DNA of 64,000 bases from Cymbidium sinense. Its lineage: Eukaryota > Streptophyta > Magnoliopsida > Asparagales > Orchidaceae. Shown one piece after another: positions 21,987-33,621 of the stretch (position 1 is the first letter of the stretch; every line of letters begins with the position of its first letter). Below the pieces are notes generated by a model, which was not told where the DNA came from, did not search any database, and worked only from the letters and a program-made list of their open reading frames with translations. Where the stretch lies: the NCBI GenBank assembly GCA_021442155.1, contig JAKCPB010000077.1, positions 23,862-87,861 of the forward strand. The letters run 5' to 3'. Made by a program: the position numbers and the translations under genes.

Positions 21987-22342
21987 GATGGGAGAGGGCA
22001 TTCTTGTAAATTCATGTAAGGCCATACCACTCTCCTCGACGGATGACTCGTGATGATTCCTGATCATTTGAAGTATTTTGAGAATTTGGATGCCCAAATG
22101 AAGTCGAATTATGAGATCTTAGGCTCATTAGATCTGCCTCATTAGACGCTTGATTTGACTATAAACATTCTATATTTGAGAGTTTTGGGATTTAATTGAT
22201 GTCCTAAAGATTCCAATGATATTTTAAGTGCTTGATCTTTTGAGTTTTGACTCAAAATCATATCGCCGACAAGATTGTGCTTTGACTAGTCATATTTTGA
22301 GAGTCATATCAAATATTGAGCTTTCAAACCAGCAATTCATTT

Positions 22343-23521
22343 AAGGCTAAATTTTTAAATTATGCTTAATTAAAATTTTAATTAGATAATTAAGCATGAA
22401 AAATAAAAATTTTAAAATAAGCCTAGTCGCCCGTTGAATGGGCAACTTACAGACGCTTAACGTTTTATAAATAAAAAAATTTGACATAGCCACAGTATTT
22501 TGCACGCATCAGACTCATCTGATGTCAGAATTGAGCGAGCATGGTATTGTTAGAAACGTAACAAAATTCTTCATGACTTTTATGTTGATAGAAATCTTCC
22601 ACCGAAGTGTAGTTTTACAAACGCTCGCAAAAAACTACAAGGTGAAGTTAAAATTTTGGCACCATCGCAGAATTTTATCCGTATCAGACTCATACGATAT
22701 TGGAATCGAGCGAACTTGGTATCGTTGGAAACGTAACAAAATTTCTCACAACTTTCATGTTGACAAAAATTTGCGATTCTAACCCGGTATGCTACAATTT
22801 TTCAAATGCTCGTAAAAATTGGAGTACATAATAAGCAGAGCTCAATCAATTATTGTGTTGAGTGTTTTTTTAATAATCTCTCTAATGAAACTTACTCCTT
22901 CAACTTCTGCTGGTTGACATAATTTCTTATGGGAAATGGAGAAGTAGTGATGATTATGACTAATAATGGGCAACTTGGCTTTGACTTATTCTTCCAGTCT
23001 CATAGTTATGGGTCATCAAGGGTGGGCTGAAACTCTTCTAGTAATCAATGCCATTGCATTTGACCTTGAAGTTTGGGTATTGAGAGTTTGTTGATAACTA
23101 TGTCGTATTACTTTTCCTATTCAAAGAGAGATTGATGAGAAGGCTTCTTTCTGTTCTCCCTCGATAGATTTCAACATGTGGTAATAACTGTGTTTTGTGT
23201 AACTTCTATTCAAGGAGGTGATAACATCGCAGATTTTTATCAACATGAAAGTTGTGGGGGAATTTTGTTACGTTTCTAATGATACCAAGCTCGCTCAATT
23301 CCATCATCGGATGAGTCTGATACATGCAAAATACTGCGGCTGTGCCAAATTTTTTTAAAAAAAAATTAGTTCACCCCACTGAATCCGCCATTGACCACGA
23401 TGTAGATTCTGTATGTACAAGTCACCGTCAACGGTGATTAGGCGTATTTTTAAATTTTTACTTTTTATACTTAATTACTTAATTAAAATTTTAATTAAGC
23501 ATAACATAAAAATTTAGCCTT
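22343..23521. mobile_element. Long-TIR non-autonomous element (about 1.2 kb)
   Basis: Ends are inverted copies of about 180 bp: AAGGCTAAATTTTT at 22343 and its complement ending at 23521, continuing through ATGCTTAATTAAAATTTTAA, AGCC.CAGTATTTTGCA, ATCAGACTCATC and GAGCGAGC.TGGTAT. Inside the left part a segment of about 175 bp is tandemly duplicated (CAGACTCAT...AACGTAACAAAATT at about 22510 and 22685). Interior 22860-23225 is non-repetitive and unidentified. No transposase; Mutator-like by its long arms, but a clean duplication was not resolved (CATT occurs on both sides). Confidence 0.7.
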
Positions 23522-23842
23522 CATTAATCATATTAATTTGAGTCTTGACGAGTTAATTAATAAGTCTTATTATCAAAATTTTAATTTGCTACTCAAATAA
23601 GGCTTCTCAAGTTTATATAAATATGCCCATAAATAAGTCAATCAATTGAGTATTTCATTAAATCGTTAAATAACCCTTATGTTAATGCATTATGAGTGAA
23701 TTTTAAATTATCCATCGTCTAATACCTGAAAATAATCAAAATTATTTCTAAATACTATTTTAAACAAATTTATTTGTAAAATAGTTTTAGGGCTGCGTAG
23801 TTTTATCGCGGAAATCTGGCCGTTGATTCAGGCAATTGTCTA
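23522..23842. other. No gene seen
   Basis: AT-rich spacer between the long-TIR element and the L1 LINE. Confidence 0.45.
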
Positions 23843-23854
23843 GAACTGAATGAT
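23843..23854. repeat. Target-site duplication, left, L1 LINE
   Basis: GAACTGAATGAT, identical to 29239-29250; it runs directly into the element's poly(A) (poly-T on the plus strand). Confidence 0.9.
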
Positions 23855-23868
23855 TTTTTTTTTTTTTT
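23855..23868 (-). other. Poly(A) tail of the L1 LINE
   Basis: A run of T on the plus strand between the left duplication and the LINE 3' sequence. Confidence 0.85.
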
Positions 23869-24156
23869 GGAAAAATTAAGGGCTTAGCCCAATTTCATTC
23901 CAAATGTAATAAAAATACAAGGTTAAACAAAATAGAACCCTCAAAAAGGGAATGGCAAACGAAGGACAAAATACAAAAATAAACAGACATATAGTGAGAA
24001 TGATAAAATCAAATCAAGGACTTAGATCCTTAAGCACAAAACCAAGTAAAATCTTAGATATAGAGGCAAAATGAGGTCCAAAACTATGAGTCGAAGCTGC
24101 CATCCAGAGGTTTTCAAAGGATCAAGACAACCCTGGCCAAAAGACTCACAAAAACA

Positions 24157-25488
24157 TCATCCAAATGGTTTCATTTTGCCTATTTTGATCTCATCATCGT
24201 CCCTTAACCTGTATAAATGCAAAATAAAACCGAGAAGCAGAAATGTCCTGAAACATGATCCAAGGTGATCAACCTGAATTTTTCCAGCATTGCAAAGTTT
24301 GTAAAATATCAGTAGACCAGTTTTCTCGAAATTTCCTCCTCCTGAGCTTGTGAGCCACTGCAGAACGTATACGATTTTCCAACCATTCAATTGGATTTGA
24401 TGATTGGGAGTGAAATCTGTAATTCCTCTCTTCCAGACATGTAACCGATAATAATAAGGTAACAAAGCCTTGCAATAATTTTATGATGAAAGCCACCTAC
24501 ATCACTTAGTAATTGGGGGAGAGTGGTAGGCATAAGAATAAGATTACCACAGGGAAGAATCCTCTTAATAAGCCTCATAGATTCTTGGCATTCAAAGAAT
24601 AAGTGAGAGTGAGACTCCATTTCAATATTACAAAAGAAACAAACATGAATCACACCCAATCCTCTTGCAGCAAGAGCATCGGAGGTTTTCAATCCTTTTA
24701 GATAGGTCATCCAACAAAACAATGCATAATTAAGAGCAAAGCCTTTGAACCAAATCTCATTTGCCCAGTTAACCGTTGGAACCAATTCAAAAATAAAATT
24801 AAGAATCACTTTTGAGTTCAGAACAGATAAAGCATCCCACATAATAATATCTGAAAATTGCTTTGGCGAAAATTCCTTCAGAAAGTTAAAACATTCAATA
24901 GATAATAGATGCAAGCTCGAAGGGATATTCACAACCCCATTTTGAAATAAATCCTTGAAAGATGCATTCACCGGTTTGTGAAATAAAGTAAAACAATTAC
25001 TCCTCAGCATTTCAAAAAGAGAGGATCCCTTACACCAAGGGTCATAGTATAAAGACAAGGAAGAATCCTCACCTGGTTGAAACCCCAACTTGTATAGAAA
25101 AGAATTAGCATAAGCTCCTTCCAAAGAGGAGAATGTCTTCTAGTATTTTTCTCCATAAAGAAGTATATTTACTACACCAGGATGCAAAAGGAGAAGAGTT
25201 GTTAAGAATTTTCCATATACTTTTGATTTTACATAGAGTGTTAAGAGTGAATATAGAATGTAAGCTAATGCCCCCTTTATTTCGAGGCAATGTAGTATTG
25301 TTCCAAGATATCAAATGCAATTTCCTTGCTTCCCCATTGTGATAAAAGAAATTAGCCATTAGTGCTGAAATCCTTTTCAAAATGCATTTAGGAAATGAAA
25401 TAGATCTTAACCAATAGTTAAGATAATTATTAATTGAAGCTCGAGTTGATACAATGACAATAATTTGCTTTTCCAATCGGCCAGCCAT
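24157..25488 (-). pseudogene. L1 LINE ORF2 C-terminal part (thumb and zf-RVT)
   Basis: Downstream of the RT palm. The 25488-25105 piece has SISFPKCILKRISALMANFF and SWNNTTLPRNKGGISLHS, the region after the catalytic core in plant L1 elements. The 25124-24387 piece has WANEIWFKGFALNYALFCWM, LAARGLGV and CFFCNIEMESHSHLFFEC, the zinc-binding zf-RVT domain (cysteines at CFFC, then H and C). Function in the intact family: RNA/DNA binding during target-primed reverse transcription. Frames shift near 25110 and again near 24470. Confidence 0.85.
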
Positions 25489-25682
25489 TGATGAAGCTTA
25501 TCAAAAAGAGAATTGAAATGATAGGATTTAACTCTCCCAATATTAAGAGGTAAACCTAAATATTTAAAAGGCAAAGAACCAACATTAATGTTGAGAATCT
25601 CCCAAATAGATCAAAAGTGTGCTTGGATTTAGAGAAACATATCAATGATTTCCTCCATTAACTTCCAATCCATGGTACCATT

Positions 25683-27001
25683 TTAATCAAAACTTCTTTC
25701 AAAGGATGGAGTTTTGACAAGCAACTCCCATAACCAACAGATCATTAACAAAGAGAAGATGAGAAGAGGATCTTTCCTCCACATAGATAAAAAAGCTTTT
25801 AAGTGAAACTCCTCCATAAGATAAGAAAAGAAATAGTGAATAAAAAAAGGGGAAAGAGGGCATCCTTGCCTTAATCCATTTGAGGAATGAAAAAAACCTT
25901 TAATTTCACCATTAAGAATGATGGAGAATGGAATATCATTAATGCAAGATTGGATCCATCTTAAGAACTTAGGTGGGAATCCTTTTTGAGTCATTCTGTA
26001 GAGTGATCGATTAACTAGGTCAAAGGCCTTTCTTAAGTCAATCTTAGCCATAAAATAATCCGCAGTTATCATTAAACCCATAACCGATCTCATGAGCCAA
26101 GATATATTATTAGATATGTCTCTTCCTTTAATGAATTGGTTTTATGAATAATGGATGGGTAGAACTTGTTTCAATCTATTTGCTAGCACTTTAATAATCA
26201 CCTTATAGAAAAAAAGAGAAAAATAGGTCGATAATCGATAATGAATGCTTTATCTTAGGAATAAGAGTGATTAAAGTATGATTGAAGACTCTAGGTAGCT
26301 TTCCAACCTGAAAAAAAATAATGAGCAGCCAGCATGAATTGTTTCATAATAATTCTCCAACAAGAGGTAAAGAATTTAACATTGAACCCATCCCAACTGT
26401 GGGATTTGTTCTCATTGAAGCTATAAAGAGCATCCAGAATTTCTTGATCAGAAATGTCTCCTTCCAATATAGAAGCTTGTTCAAGTGAAATACTTTGCCC
26501 AACTGGAATGTTGTGCCTTGAAGAATCAAAATTTCCATGGCAATTAAATAAATCATAAAAAGAACTACAGATCTCATCTGATAAGGAATTAGAATCTGAA
26601 ATCAGCCCTCTTGAAGTATTTAGACTTCTAAGCCGATTGGTATTTTGTCTTTCTTTGATAGAGCTATACAAAAACTGAAGATCATCATCAGAATTGGTTA
26701 ACCAATGTGCTTTGGCTCTCTGGGCAGCCCATAAAGATTCATACTTATTCAGCTCAACGTATCTATCTTTTATATTTTTTGCTTCTTGTATAAGAGATGT
26801 GTTAAAAGGATCCTTTTCCAAAAGAAGGAGGATATCTTCTTGCTCTATTTTAATTGTGTTGATTTGGTTTTTTATAGAACTAGAAGCCCATTTTTTCTGC
26901 TTAAGAAGTGTTCTAGAGAGTTGAAGCTTCTTTGAGAGAACATATATATAGGATCCCGTTGAAGAATGATTTCCATCTTTGTATGGTATCCTGAAAATCA
27001 T
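25683..27001 (-). pseudogene. L1 LINE reverse transcriptase, active site mutated
   Basis: 27001-26291 encodes the RT N-terminal segment (LKQKKWASSSIKNQINTIKI, FLYSSIKERQNTNRLRSL, NENKSHSWDGFNVKFF). 26093-25683 contains MAKIDLRKAFDLVNR (motif A, aspartate present), GFPPKFLRWIQSCI, and SNGLRQGCPLSPF (motif B). After a frameshift the motif C region on the minus strand near 25735-25760 reads HLLFVNDLLVMG, where an active element would have FADD: A changed to V and the first D to N. Catalysis would be abolished even with the frame repaired. Confidence 0.88.
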
Positions 27002-27776
27002 TATAATTAACCCAATAATTCCTGAACATAAATCTAGACATGGCTTGATGAAGATTATCCATATGTAAAATAAGAGAGGAGTGATCCGAAGACAAAGGAG
27101 CAGCTACCTTGTAGCTAGTTGTAGGAAATTGCTCAAGCCAATCAAGATTACAAAGAGCTCTATCAATTTTTGTATAGATTGGTCGATCAGCTTGCTGATT
27201 AGACCAAGTATAAAATAATCCATTACTAGGGAGATCCACCAAGCCACAATCATTTAGACAATCTCTAAAATCCTGAAGTTTACTATCTGCCACCGGGTTC
27301 CCACCAAGCTTTTCCTTATTGGAAATGATACAGTTAAAACCACCGATGATAAGCCATGGATTTTTAATTGAGGAAGATATATCCCGAATAGAACTCCATA
27401 AAGATCTTCTTTCATACATATCATTGTGCCCATAAACAAAAGTTATATAAAGCATTGGATAAGTAGAAGAGCAAATATACCCATGGATAAACTGAGAGCT
27501 CATTGAAATAGTGTTGAATGAGAAAGCATTTGAGTTCCATTTTATCCATATACGACCACCAGGACAACATTCAAAATTATTTGAGCTATTTTCAAATTGA
27601 AATAATGACAACTTTTTTAGAAGAACATTGTCAGTCAGTGATGGGGATGAAAACTTTGTTTCAAGAAGACAAAGAAAATCAAGATTCGAATCCTTAATAA
27701 GCCTTTTGCAGTCATCCAGTCTTCTTTCTGCAAGAAGACCATGGACATTCCAACAACCAATTCTTGGATTGATCAT
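26913..27776 (-). pseudogene. L1 LINE ORF2 endonuclease domain
   Basis: 287-residue open piece starting MINPRIGCWNVHGLLAERR with the EEP-fold landmarks: LDFLCLLETKF (catalytic E), PMLYITFVYGHND, WLIIGGFNCIIS, GLFYTWSNQ, PIYTKIDRALCN and PLSSDHSSLIL (SDH). The family GDFN motif reads GGFN here, losing a catalytic aspartate. In the intact family it nicks target DNA. It is the longest preserved frame of this element and continues into the RT in a shifted frame. Confidence 0.9.
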
Positions 27777-28186
27777 TAATCAGGGATAAGAGGGGTTATT
27801 TACCCCTTTTTTTCTTTGAGCTGGTTTTAAAACCCCCTTGCTGATTTGAAGGGGCTTTAGAACCTTTTAGATGTAAGTGAACCCTTACTAGGTGTCTTAG
27901 TAACTTTCGGGGCTTTTGTGAGATTGGCTCGATTTGGGGAAGCGGCGGTGAAGCAGTCAACACTCCCCGTGTATAAGAGCTGGAGGGATCAGAGTGATAA
28001 GGATAACCATGTTCTATGGTGGTATTATCAACATTATCTGAAGCATCTTCCAAGGGAGGTGAAGAAGCAGGTAGCTGATTTAAATCATTCAATGCAAGGT
28101 TTGGACTTGAATTTAGAGTTTCAGTGTCTAAATTCCTTGTAGGATTTGAAGAGAGTGTCATATGAGAATTAACCAAAGCAGAATGA

Positions 28187-29124
28187 TTAATTGGGTGAGT
28201 TTTTGGGTCGAGAGGGGCTACGGCTTCTACCGCAGGCGGTGGGTCTTTTGTCTAGGCAAGTAGCATCATCATGTGAAAAGGATTTGCATTTAGAACATGC
28301 CTTAGGTTTCCAATCATAAATTATCTCCTGCTGATACTTACGACCATTTAAGTTGAGTGAGTGAGGAATTAGGCGTGAGGTTGGATTCACTTGGACACAA
28401 ATGTGAAGGTAACCCTAGATTTAGATGATGGGTTATCAACAAGAGGGATGCCAACCATACTAGCCACCTTGGAGAAACCAGTCATTCCAACAAAGGGGAA
28501 ATTAGGAGTTTGATCCACAATGGGATTTCATTTGCTCCTTAGATGGCCTAAAAAGACCATTTTGGAAGATAAAAGGTCTTCCAACCAGAAAAAGGCACCA
28601 TGATTCCGGACAAATCATAATCCTCTTGACAATTAAATTTAAAAGGAAAAAGTCACCTTCAAGAGTAGAAGTTCCGACTCACCCTTGAATTTCCATTTCT
28701 TATTCAAAGCCGCAAGAAGAGCCCCATAAAATGGCCGTTTACCAATGGCATGACCAATTAATGAAAGATTCCAATCTTTCTGACCTTCCAACAATTCAGA
28801 TTCAGAGAAGCTAACTTCATCAGAAGCAGGGGGGACATAAGAAAGAGCTACCGACTTACTGTTATCATATTGAGTGTCGAGAAGCTCTTTCCAAATTCGG
28901 GTTAAGGGAAGGGCACTAGGCCTGATATTAGTAGGATTTTCCCCGGAGAGAATATTGGAAGTTGAGGGTGAAAGCGGAGGGAAGTTGGATGCTAAAATCT
29001 GGGGGGTGTATTGGGTGGCCATAAGGGAACAGGGTTGAAGCAAGGAGGAAGGAAAAGAAAAAAGAGACCAAAAAGAAGAAAGGGAGAAAGGGTGAAGCCT
29101 CAGGCTGGGCGAGGCTACACACAA
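28187..29124 (-). pseudogene. L1 LINE ORF1 (gag-like, DUF4283 and zinc knuckle)
   Basis: 29124-28639 starts MCVASPSLRLHPF and reaches LIGHAIGKRPFYGALLAALN followed by KKWKFKG, the typical start of the plant LINE DUF4283 domain. 28390-28187 carries a CCHC zinc knuckle, CSKCKSFSHDDATC. The two are separated by frame breaks (about 28400-28640). ORF1 of intact elements binds the LINE RNA. A further minus-strand stretch at 28176-27796 is probably the low-conservation C-terminal tail. Confidence 0.82.
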
Positions 29125-29238
29125 AGAGGGAAAAATGTTACCTCAAGTCAGGGAAGATTAATAGGTCGAAAAGAATCGAGCTCCAAGAAGAAAACCCTAA
29201 AATTTTTCCCCGAGCATTATGCTCATAGAGGAACTTTG

Positions 29239-29250
29239 GAACTGAATGAT
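29239..29250. repeat. Target-site duplication, right, L1 LINE
   Basis: GAACTGAATGAT, identical to 23843-23854. Confidence 0.9.
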
Positions 29251-29335
29251 GACGTGCTGCTACTTTTCCGATAGCAATCATTTAAAAAACTGCTTAAAGT
29301 ATGTTTTCGATGACACTCGGCACTGATGATAGCCC

Positions 29336-29445
<110 letters not shown>

Positions 29446-29639
29446 TATCATAATTTCAATTATTAATTCATAGTTTTAGGAGAATATCATTTGAGTGAAA
29501 ATAATTGCAATTTACAAGTAAATTTTAGAATTATTTTAAAATTTAATTTTAAATGAATTAAAAAAAATTTAGAATAAGTTGATCGCTCTTATTTTAAACA
29601 CATCTTTATTAAAATTTTACTCATTAAAACTTTCATATT

Positions 29640-29666
29640 CTTATTATTATTATTATTATTATTATT
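29640..29666. repeat. (TTA)n tract
   Basis: About 9 TTA units. Confidence 0.9.
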
Positions 29667-29993
29667 TTGTAAATATAAATAAAATAACATAATATTAAAA
29701 AGACGGTGAATTCAAAATTTATTTTATCTTTTTTATGAGATGATATAAATAAACTAAAATTAAAAGATAAATTTTATTAAAGGGTAAATTTTAAGAGATT
29801 GGATCTTGTAAGTGAAATACTTAATGTGTAGTGGTGCAATAAATAGGAAAAGAGTACAACAATATTATATTGAGGAAGGGAGATAATCAAAATATATTTT
29901 ACATCCCATCTAATATAATGAGGTTTATTAATCTTTGTGATTGTGGTGGCAAGAGCATAATACTCTGATTTAGTAGACTAGCGAGCAATAATG

Positions 29994-29998
<5 letters not shown>

Positions 29999-30026
<28 letters not shown>
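29999..30026. repeat. Poly-T run inside the copia RNase H remnant
   Basis: 27-28 T residues interrupt the region just before the STKSEY motif. Confidence 0.9.
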
Positions 30027-30029
<3 letters not shown>

Positions 30030-31889
30030 ACTATAGGATATGAGTGTGTCACCAAGAAATAAGTAGTATCCCATTATAGATTTTTTGAAGATGAAGAGAG
30101 GTTTGGGGTAGGGGTAGGCCGAGATGGATACTATTCAAAATATACTTCAAAATTCATTTTAGTACCCGATAATATTGAGTGAGAAGATGCATATATTGAA
30201 AGATGTGATTGATGGTAAATTCTATATCCATCCTTGTAATTGTGAGAAATTGTAAAGCACCTATGAGTTGATAATAAAATTCTAGGTGATTGTATGATTA
30301 ATTGTTATTAGATGCAACCAACAATTTGAGTGATAGAGGAGTTAAGAATGGTTGCAGCAGTAAGTCGTATTAGCCTTTTCTACAAGATGGATTGCATATG
30401 ATGACTTAAGTAGAGACACGATGCATCATTGATAATCTGTATACCAAGAAATGTAGAAAGAGATCCAAAAATCTTATGTAAAATATTTGTTGAAGTATAT
30501 GAAAAATAGTGTCCATGATGTTTGGTTTGTTGCCCATGAATAGTTGATAATGGTATCACATAGCTTGTAGAGAAATAGAGAGGGGTCTACTTAAATGTGT
30601 AAACCCAAGAGTGAATAGATATTCAGTTAATATAGCAAACCACTACCGAGGGGATTGTCGTAGAACATAGATAATTTTTTTAGAAGACATACATGAGTTA
30701 GATAATTGGGATCCACAAAACTCTGGGTTGCTTTATGTATACTATTTCTTATAGATTGTCATGAAGAAAGGAATATGAGACATTGAGTTGGAAAATTTAC
30801 CAATTTTTAATGATAATAACATTTAAGAGAATGTGAATTTTTTGTAGTTTAGCAACCAAGTTGAATGTATTAAAATAATCAAGCCCATACTCTTGTTTGA
30901 ATCCCTAAGCAGCAAGATGTGCAATTGATCCATCACTGTTATATTTGATCTTGTATATCCACAACCCAATTTTTATCGAGAAATAGGAACAAGATTCCAT
31001 TTTCCTTTATGACTAATATGCTTCAAATTTTATGGACATTACTTTGCATCAATGGGGAAATTTAGCAATACAGAAGGTTGTATGATCAACTAACATACAT
31101 GGTTCAGTCATTTGAGTGTTGTGTAAGAGATCAAAGATGGTTTTAGGTTTGGAGATATTAAACTTAAATCGGGTTTTGCATGCAATTATGGAGAGGGATG
31201 GATGGAGGAGTAACTAAGCAAGTAGGTAAAGATTGATGTAAAGAGATAGAAGGTATACTGAAGTGTTGAGGGTCATGAGATATTGACAAAGAGGATGGAG
31301 AAGAAGATATTGGTGGAACCCTAAGTTGTGATGAAGGTTTAGAGAACAAATTGGGAAATATAATTGAAGAAAGTACAAGTATTAAGGGAGGTGGATGTGA
31401 TCGAAGAGAAGGAGAAGATTCAACAGGGTGTTATTCCTTGAACATAAGCACCTCTTCAATGAATAAAATATGTCTGAATAGATAAACCTTTTTTGAAATG
31501 GGTTCAAGGCATTTGTAACCTTTTTGAAAAGCATAATTTTTAGACATGGGTGTGAGCTTATTTGAGTCATAAATATCCAACCAAGGAAAATATTAGCATC
31601 CAAATATTTTGAGATGATTGTATAAGGGTGGTCAGTGGTTGAAGATGGTAGCCAATTAATTAAGTAGGTTGTCATTAGAAGAGCATCAACCTAGAAATAT
31701 GATGGTGGTAGAGATTGAAGAAGAAGAGTAAGAGTTGTTTCCATTAGACCACAATGAAATTGTTGTAATTTCTTAGTGGTCTTAGCTGCAAGATTGGTGT
31801 TTTCATTGCATAGTGAGAAATAAAAATCATTGAGGTTGATAAGTTGAAGATTGATTTGTATAGCTATTTTGAAAGCTTGATAGCTATTA

Positions 31890-32165
31890 GGTAAACCATT
31901 AAGTGTATAAAGAATAATGTCTTTATGATGAAGATGAGTTCTGGTAATAGCTATATCATCTATCTTATTATATCAACCAAATACTGAGTTATTGTTTGTT
32001 TCCCATCTATAGATTGTATAACATTTTTGGTAAACTATTAAGTGTATAGAGAATGATGTCTTCATGAGGAAGAGGAGTTTTGGTAGTAGCTATAGCATCT
32101 ATCTTACTTTTATATTAGCTAAAGACTTAGTTATTATTCGATTCTCCATTTGTAGATTGTAGAAC
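31890..32165 (-). repeat. 139-bp tandem duplication in copia gag
   Basis: GGTAAACCATTAAGTGTATA at 31890 recurs as GGTAAACTATTAAGTGTATA at 32029, and similarity continues through CATCTATCTTA and CCATCTATAGATTGTA / CCATTTGTAGATTGTA. One gag segment is present twice. Confidence 0.75.
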
Positions 32166-32480
32166 ACATTTTTCAACTGCATTAGCCTAGACCAATTAGT
32201 GGATTGTAGTTTGTGATTAAGTGTAGACTAGATCTCTATCCATGTATCAAGTGAGAGCACATATGGAAGAAGAGATGGAGAAATTATTGCATACAGAGTA
32301 GTGTCCAAATCCTGATCTGTTAAGTTCTAGATCGCATATTCCAAGTTGGGTATAATATATTCATCTTCAGTGATAAGTATTTTTATTGGTATTGCTATTC
32401 TACTAACATATCTCTCAAATCTATTGGCTTTGAAAAGTTTAAGCACTTATGATTTCTTGGTTAAGTGATTTTTGGGGGTA

Positions 32481-33046
32481 AATTAAATGTTAAGTGTATT
32501 CTTCATATCACTCATAAGAAATTTAAGATTTGCAAGGAGTTGAGATTTTATTAGATTTGAAGATGATTGATGTTCCTTCAAAAGAGATGGTGGGTCTGGA
32601 TGCTTACATATGAAATAAATTAAAATGTTGATGTACAAAGCTCTAATAAGAAGGACGATATACAATTTTGTTATTACTATCAGAGTAGGTTGCGATCTAA
32701 TGACTGAAAAATGCTGATAAAATATTCTAGATAATGATAGATTATCAATAAGTCATCATAAAGGAAGATGATCACACTTAATTCTTAGATAAAATAAAAA
32801 ATAATTAAAATATAATTACAATAATTATTATCAATTAAAATAAGAATAAAAATATATAAGATTCTTTTTTCTCTTGATTCTTAGCTCTGATGATGGTTAA
32901 TTAGATTGACAATTTTAATCCAATTTTATATGAAACTCAACTGAAGAATCCTCCAATACATCTTCGGTTTAGTGCAATCAATCTTATAATTGATTTTATT
33001 TGATGTATTTAAAACACAAAAATATAAAATATAAAATATTCTTTAT
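32481..33046. other. No gene seen
   Basis: AT-rich; may include eroded copia 5' sequence. No LTR recognised. Confidence 0.4.
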
Positions 33047-33140
33047 TTTGAATGAAGGGTATATTTTAAATAAATGTATTTAAAATTTTGTTTATTTGAT
33101 AAAATTCAAATTTATGTTAGATATTCGTTTGAAAATCTTT
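33047..33140. repeat. Direct repeat, copy 1
   Basis: Begins TTTTGAATGAAGGGTATATT and contains AAATAAATGTATTTAAAA and TTTGATAAAATTCAAA; similar sequence recurs at 33622-33720 in the same orientation. Confidence 0.7.
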
Positions 33141-33261
33141 TGTTAGATGCGTGTTGAAATCAAATGCAAATAATCAAAATGTATGAAGGAGGATTTGAAA
33201 GTAATTTTTTTTATAAAAAAATTTAAGTTTCATATTTGTGATAAGTAAATGTGTTTGTATG

Positions 33262-33269
33262 TATATATA

Positions 33270-33300
<31 letters not shown>

Positions 33301-33500
33301 GTAATAAATAATAGTAATAAATAATAGTAATAAATAATAGTAATAAATAATAATAATAATGTAATAATAATAATAGTAATAAAATAATAATAATAATAAT
33401 AATAGTAATAAAATAATAATAGTAATAAATAATAGTAATAAAATAATAATAATAATAATAATAATAGTAATAAATAATAATAATAATAATAATAATATAA
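33262..33500. repeat. Interrupted (TAA)n array with AGTAATAAAT variants
   Basis: About 240 bp of TAA units broken regularly by TAG, giving a higher-order TAATAGTAATAAA pattern. Confidence 0.92.
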
Positions 33501-33621
33501 TTTTATTTCGAATTACATGATCGACAATGATTTATTTATGTTAGATTTCGTTCCGAAATGTATGTTAAGATTATTTTTTAGTTAGAAACAACAAAATTGT
33601 TATGATTTTTTTTTGACAGAT

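Larger units (their letters stand above)
16786..22311 (-). mobile_element. Non-autonomous LTR retrotransposon, element C (minus strand)
   Basis: Same family as A and B, inverted. In element order: 5' LTR (22311-21167), primer-binding-like site, leader (21157-20831), array 1 (20830-20091), GC-rich module (20090-19541), array 2 strongly expanded (19540-18050), 3' tail (18049-17471) with purine tract, then a truncated 3' LTR (17470-16786). The 3' LTR stops inside its purine-rich tract, so R/U5 and the right duplication are missing. No polymerase or capsid motifs. At 5.5 kb it is the longest member. Confidence 0.82.
21167..22311 (-). repeat. 5' LTR of element C with expanded purine-rich tract
   Basis: About 1145 bp, longer than the 774-793 bp of A and B because the GAGAGAGGAGAG segment has grown to about 440 bp of (on the minus strand) GGAAGAAGAGGAAGAGTC-type units (21960-21520). 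Starts TGATATGACTCTCAAAATAT (22311) and ends CTAGCATGCAAC. The LTR U5 part (21170-21480) is the least eroded in the window. Confidence 0.8.
23855..29238 (-). mobile_element. L1-type LINE, full length, inactivated
   Basis: 5.4-kb minus-strand element with all hallmarks of target-primed reverse transcription: 12-bp duplication, poly(A) at the 3' end (T run to 23868 on the plus strand) and a start directly next to the right duplication. Order: ORF1 with DUF4283-like domain and zinc knuckle (29124-28187), then ORF2 with endonuclease (27776-26913), reverse transcriptase (27001-25683) and C-terminal zf-RVT region (25488-24157). Frames are broken in at least four places. A sister copy sits in the 46.7-51.6 kb intron. 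Confidence 0.9.
29880..32480 (-). pseudogene. Decayed Ty1/copia retrotransposon (gag, integrase, RT, RNase H remnants)
   Basis: Minus-strand pieces in copia order, read with many stops. Gag (about 32470-31800): ISPSLLPYVLSLDTWIEI, then DIILYTLNGLPNSYQAFKIA and NENTNLAAKTT. Integrase C-terminal side (31790-31380): MTTYLINWLPS, then NAYQ-like PFQKRFIYSDIF. RT (about 31000-30080): WIYKIKYNSDGSI, GFKQEYGLDYFNTFN, LGIQIINDASCLYLS. RNase H (about 30000-29880): STKSEYYALATTITKI. Protease, integrase core and the YVDD box were not found. No LTRs could be paired. Ancient and inactive. Confidence 0.82.
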
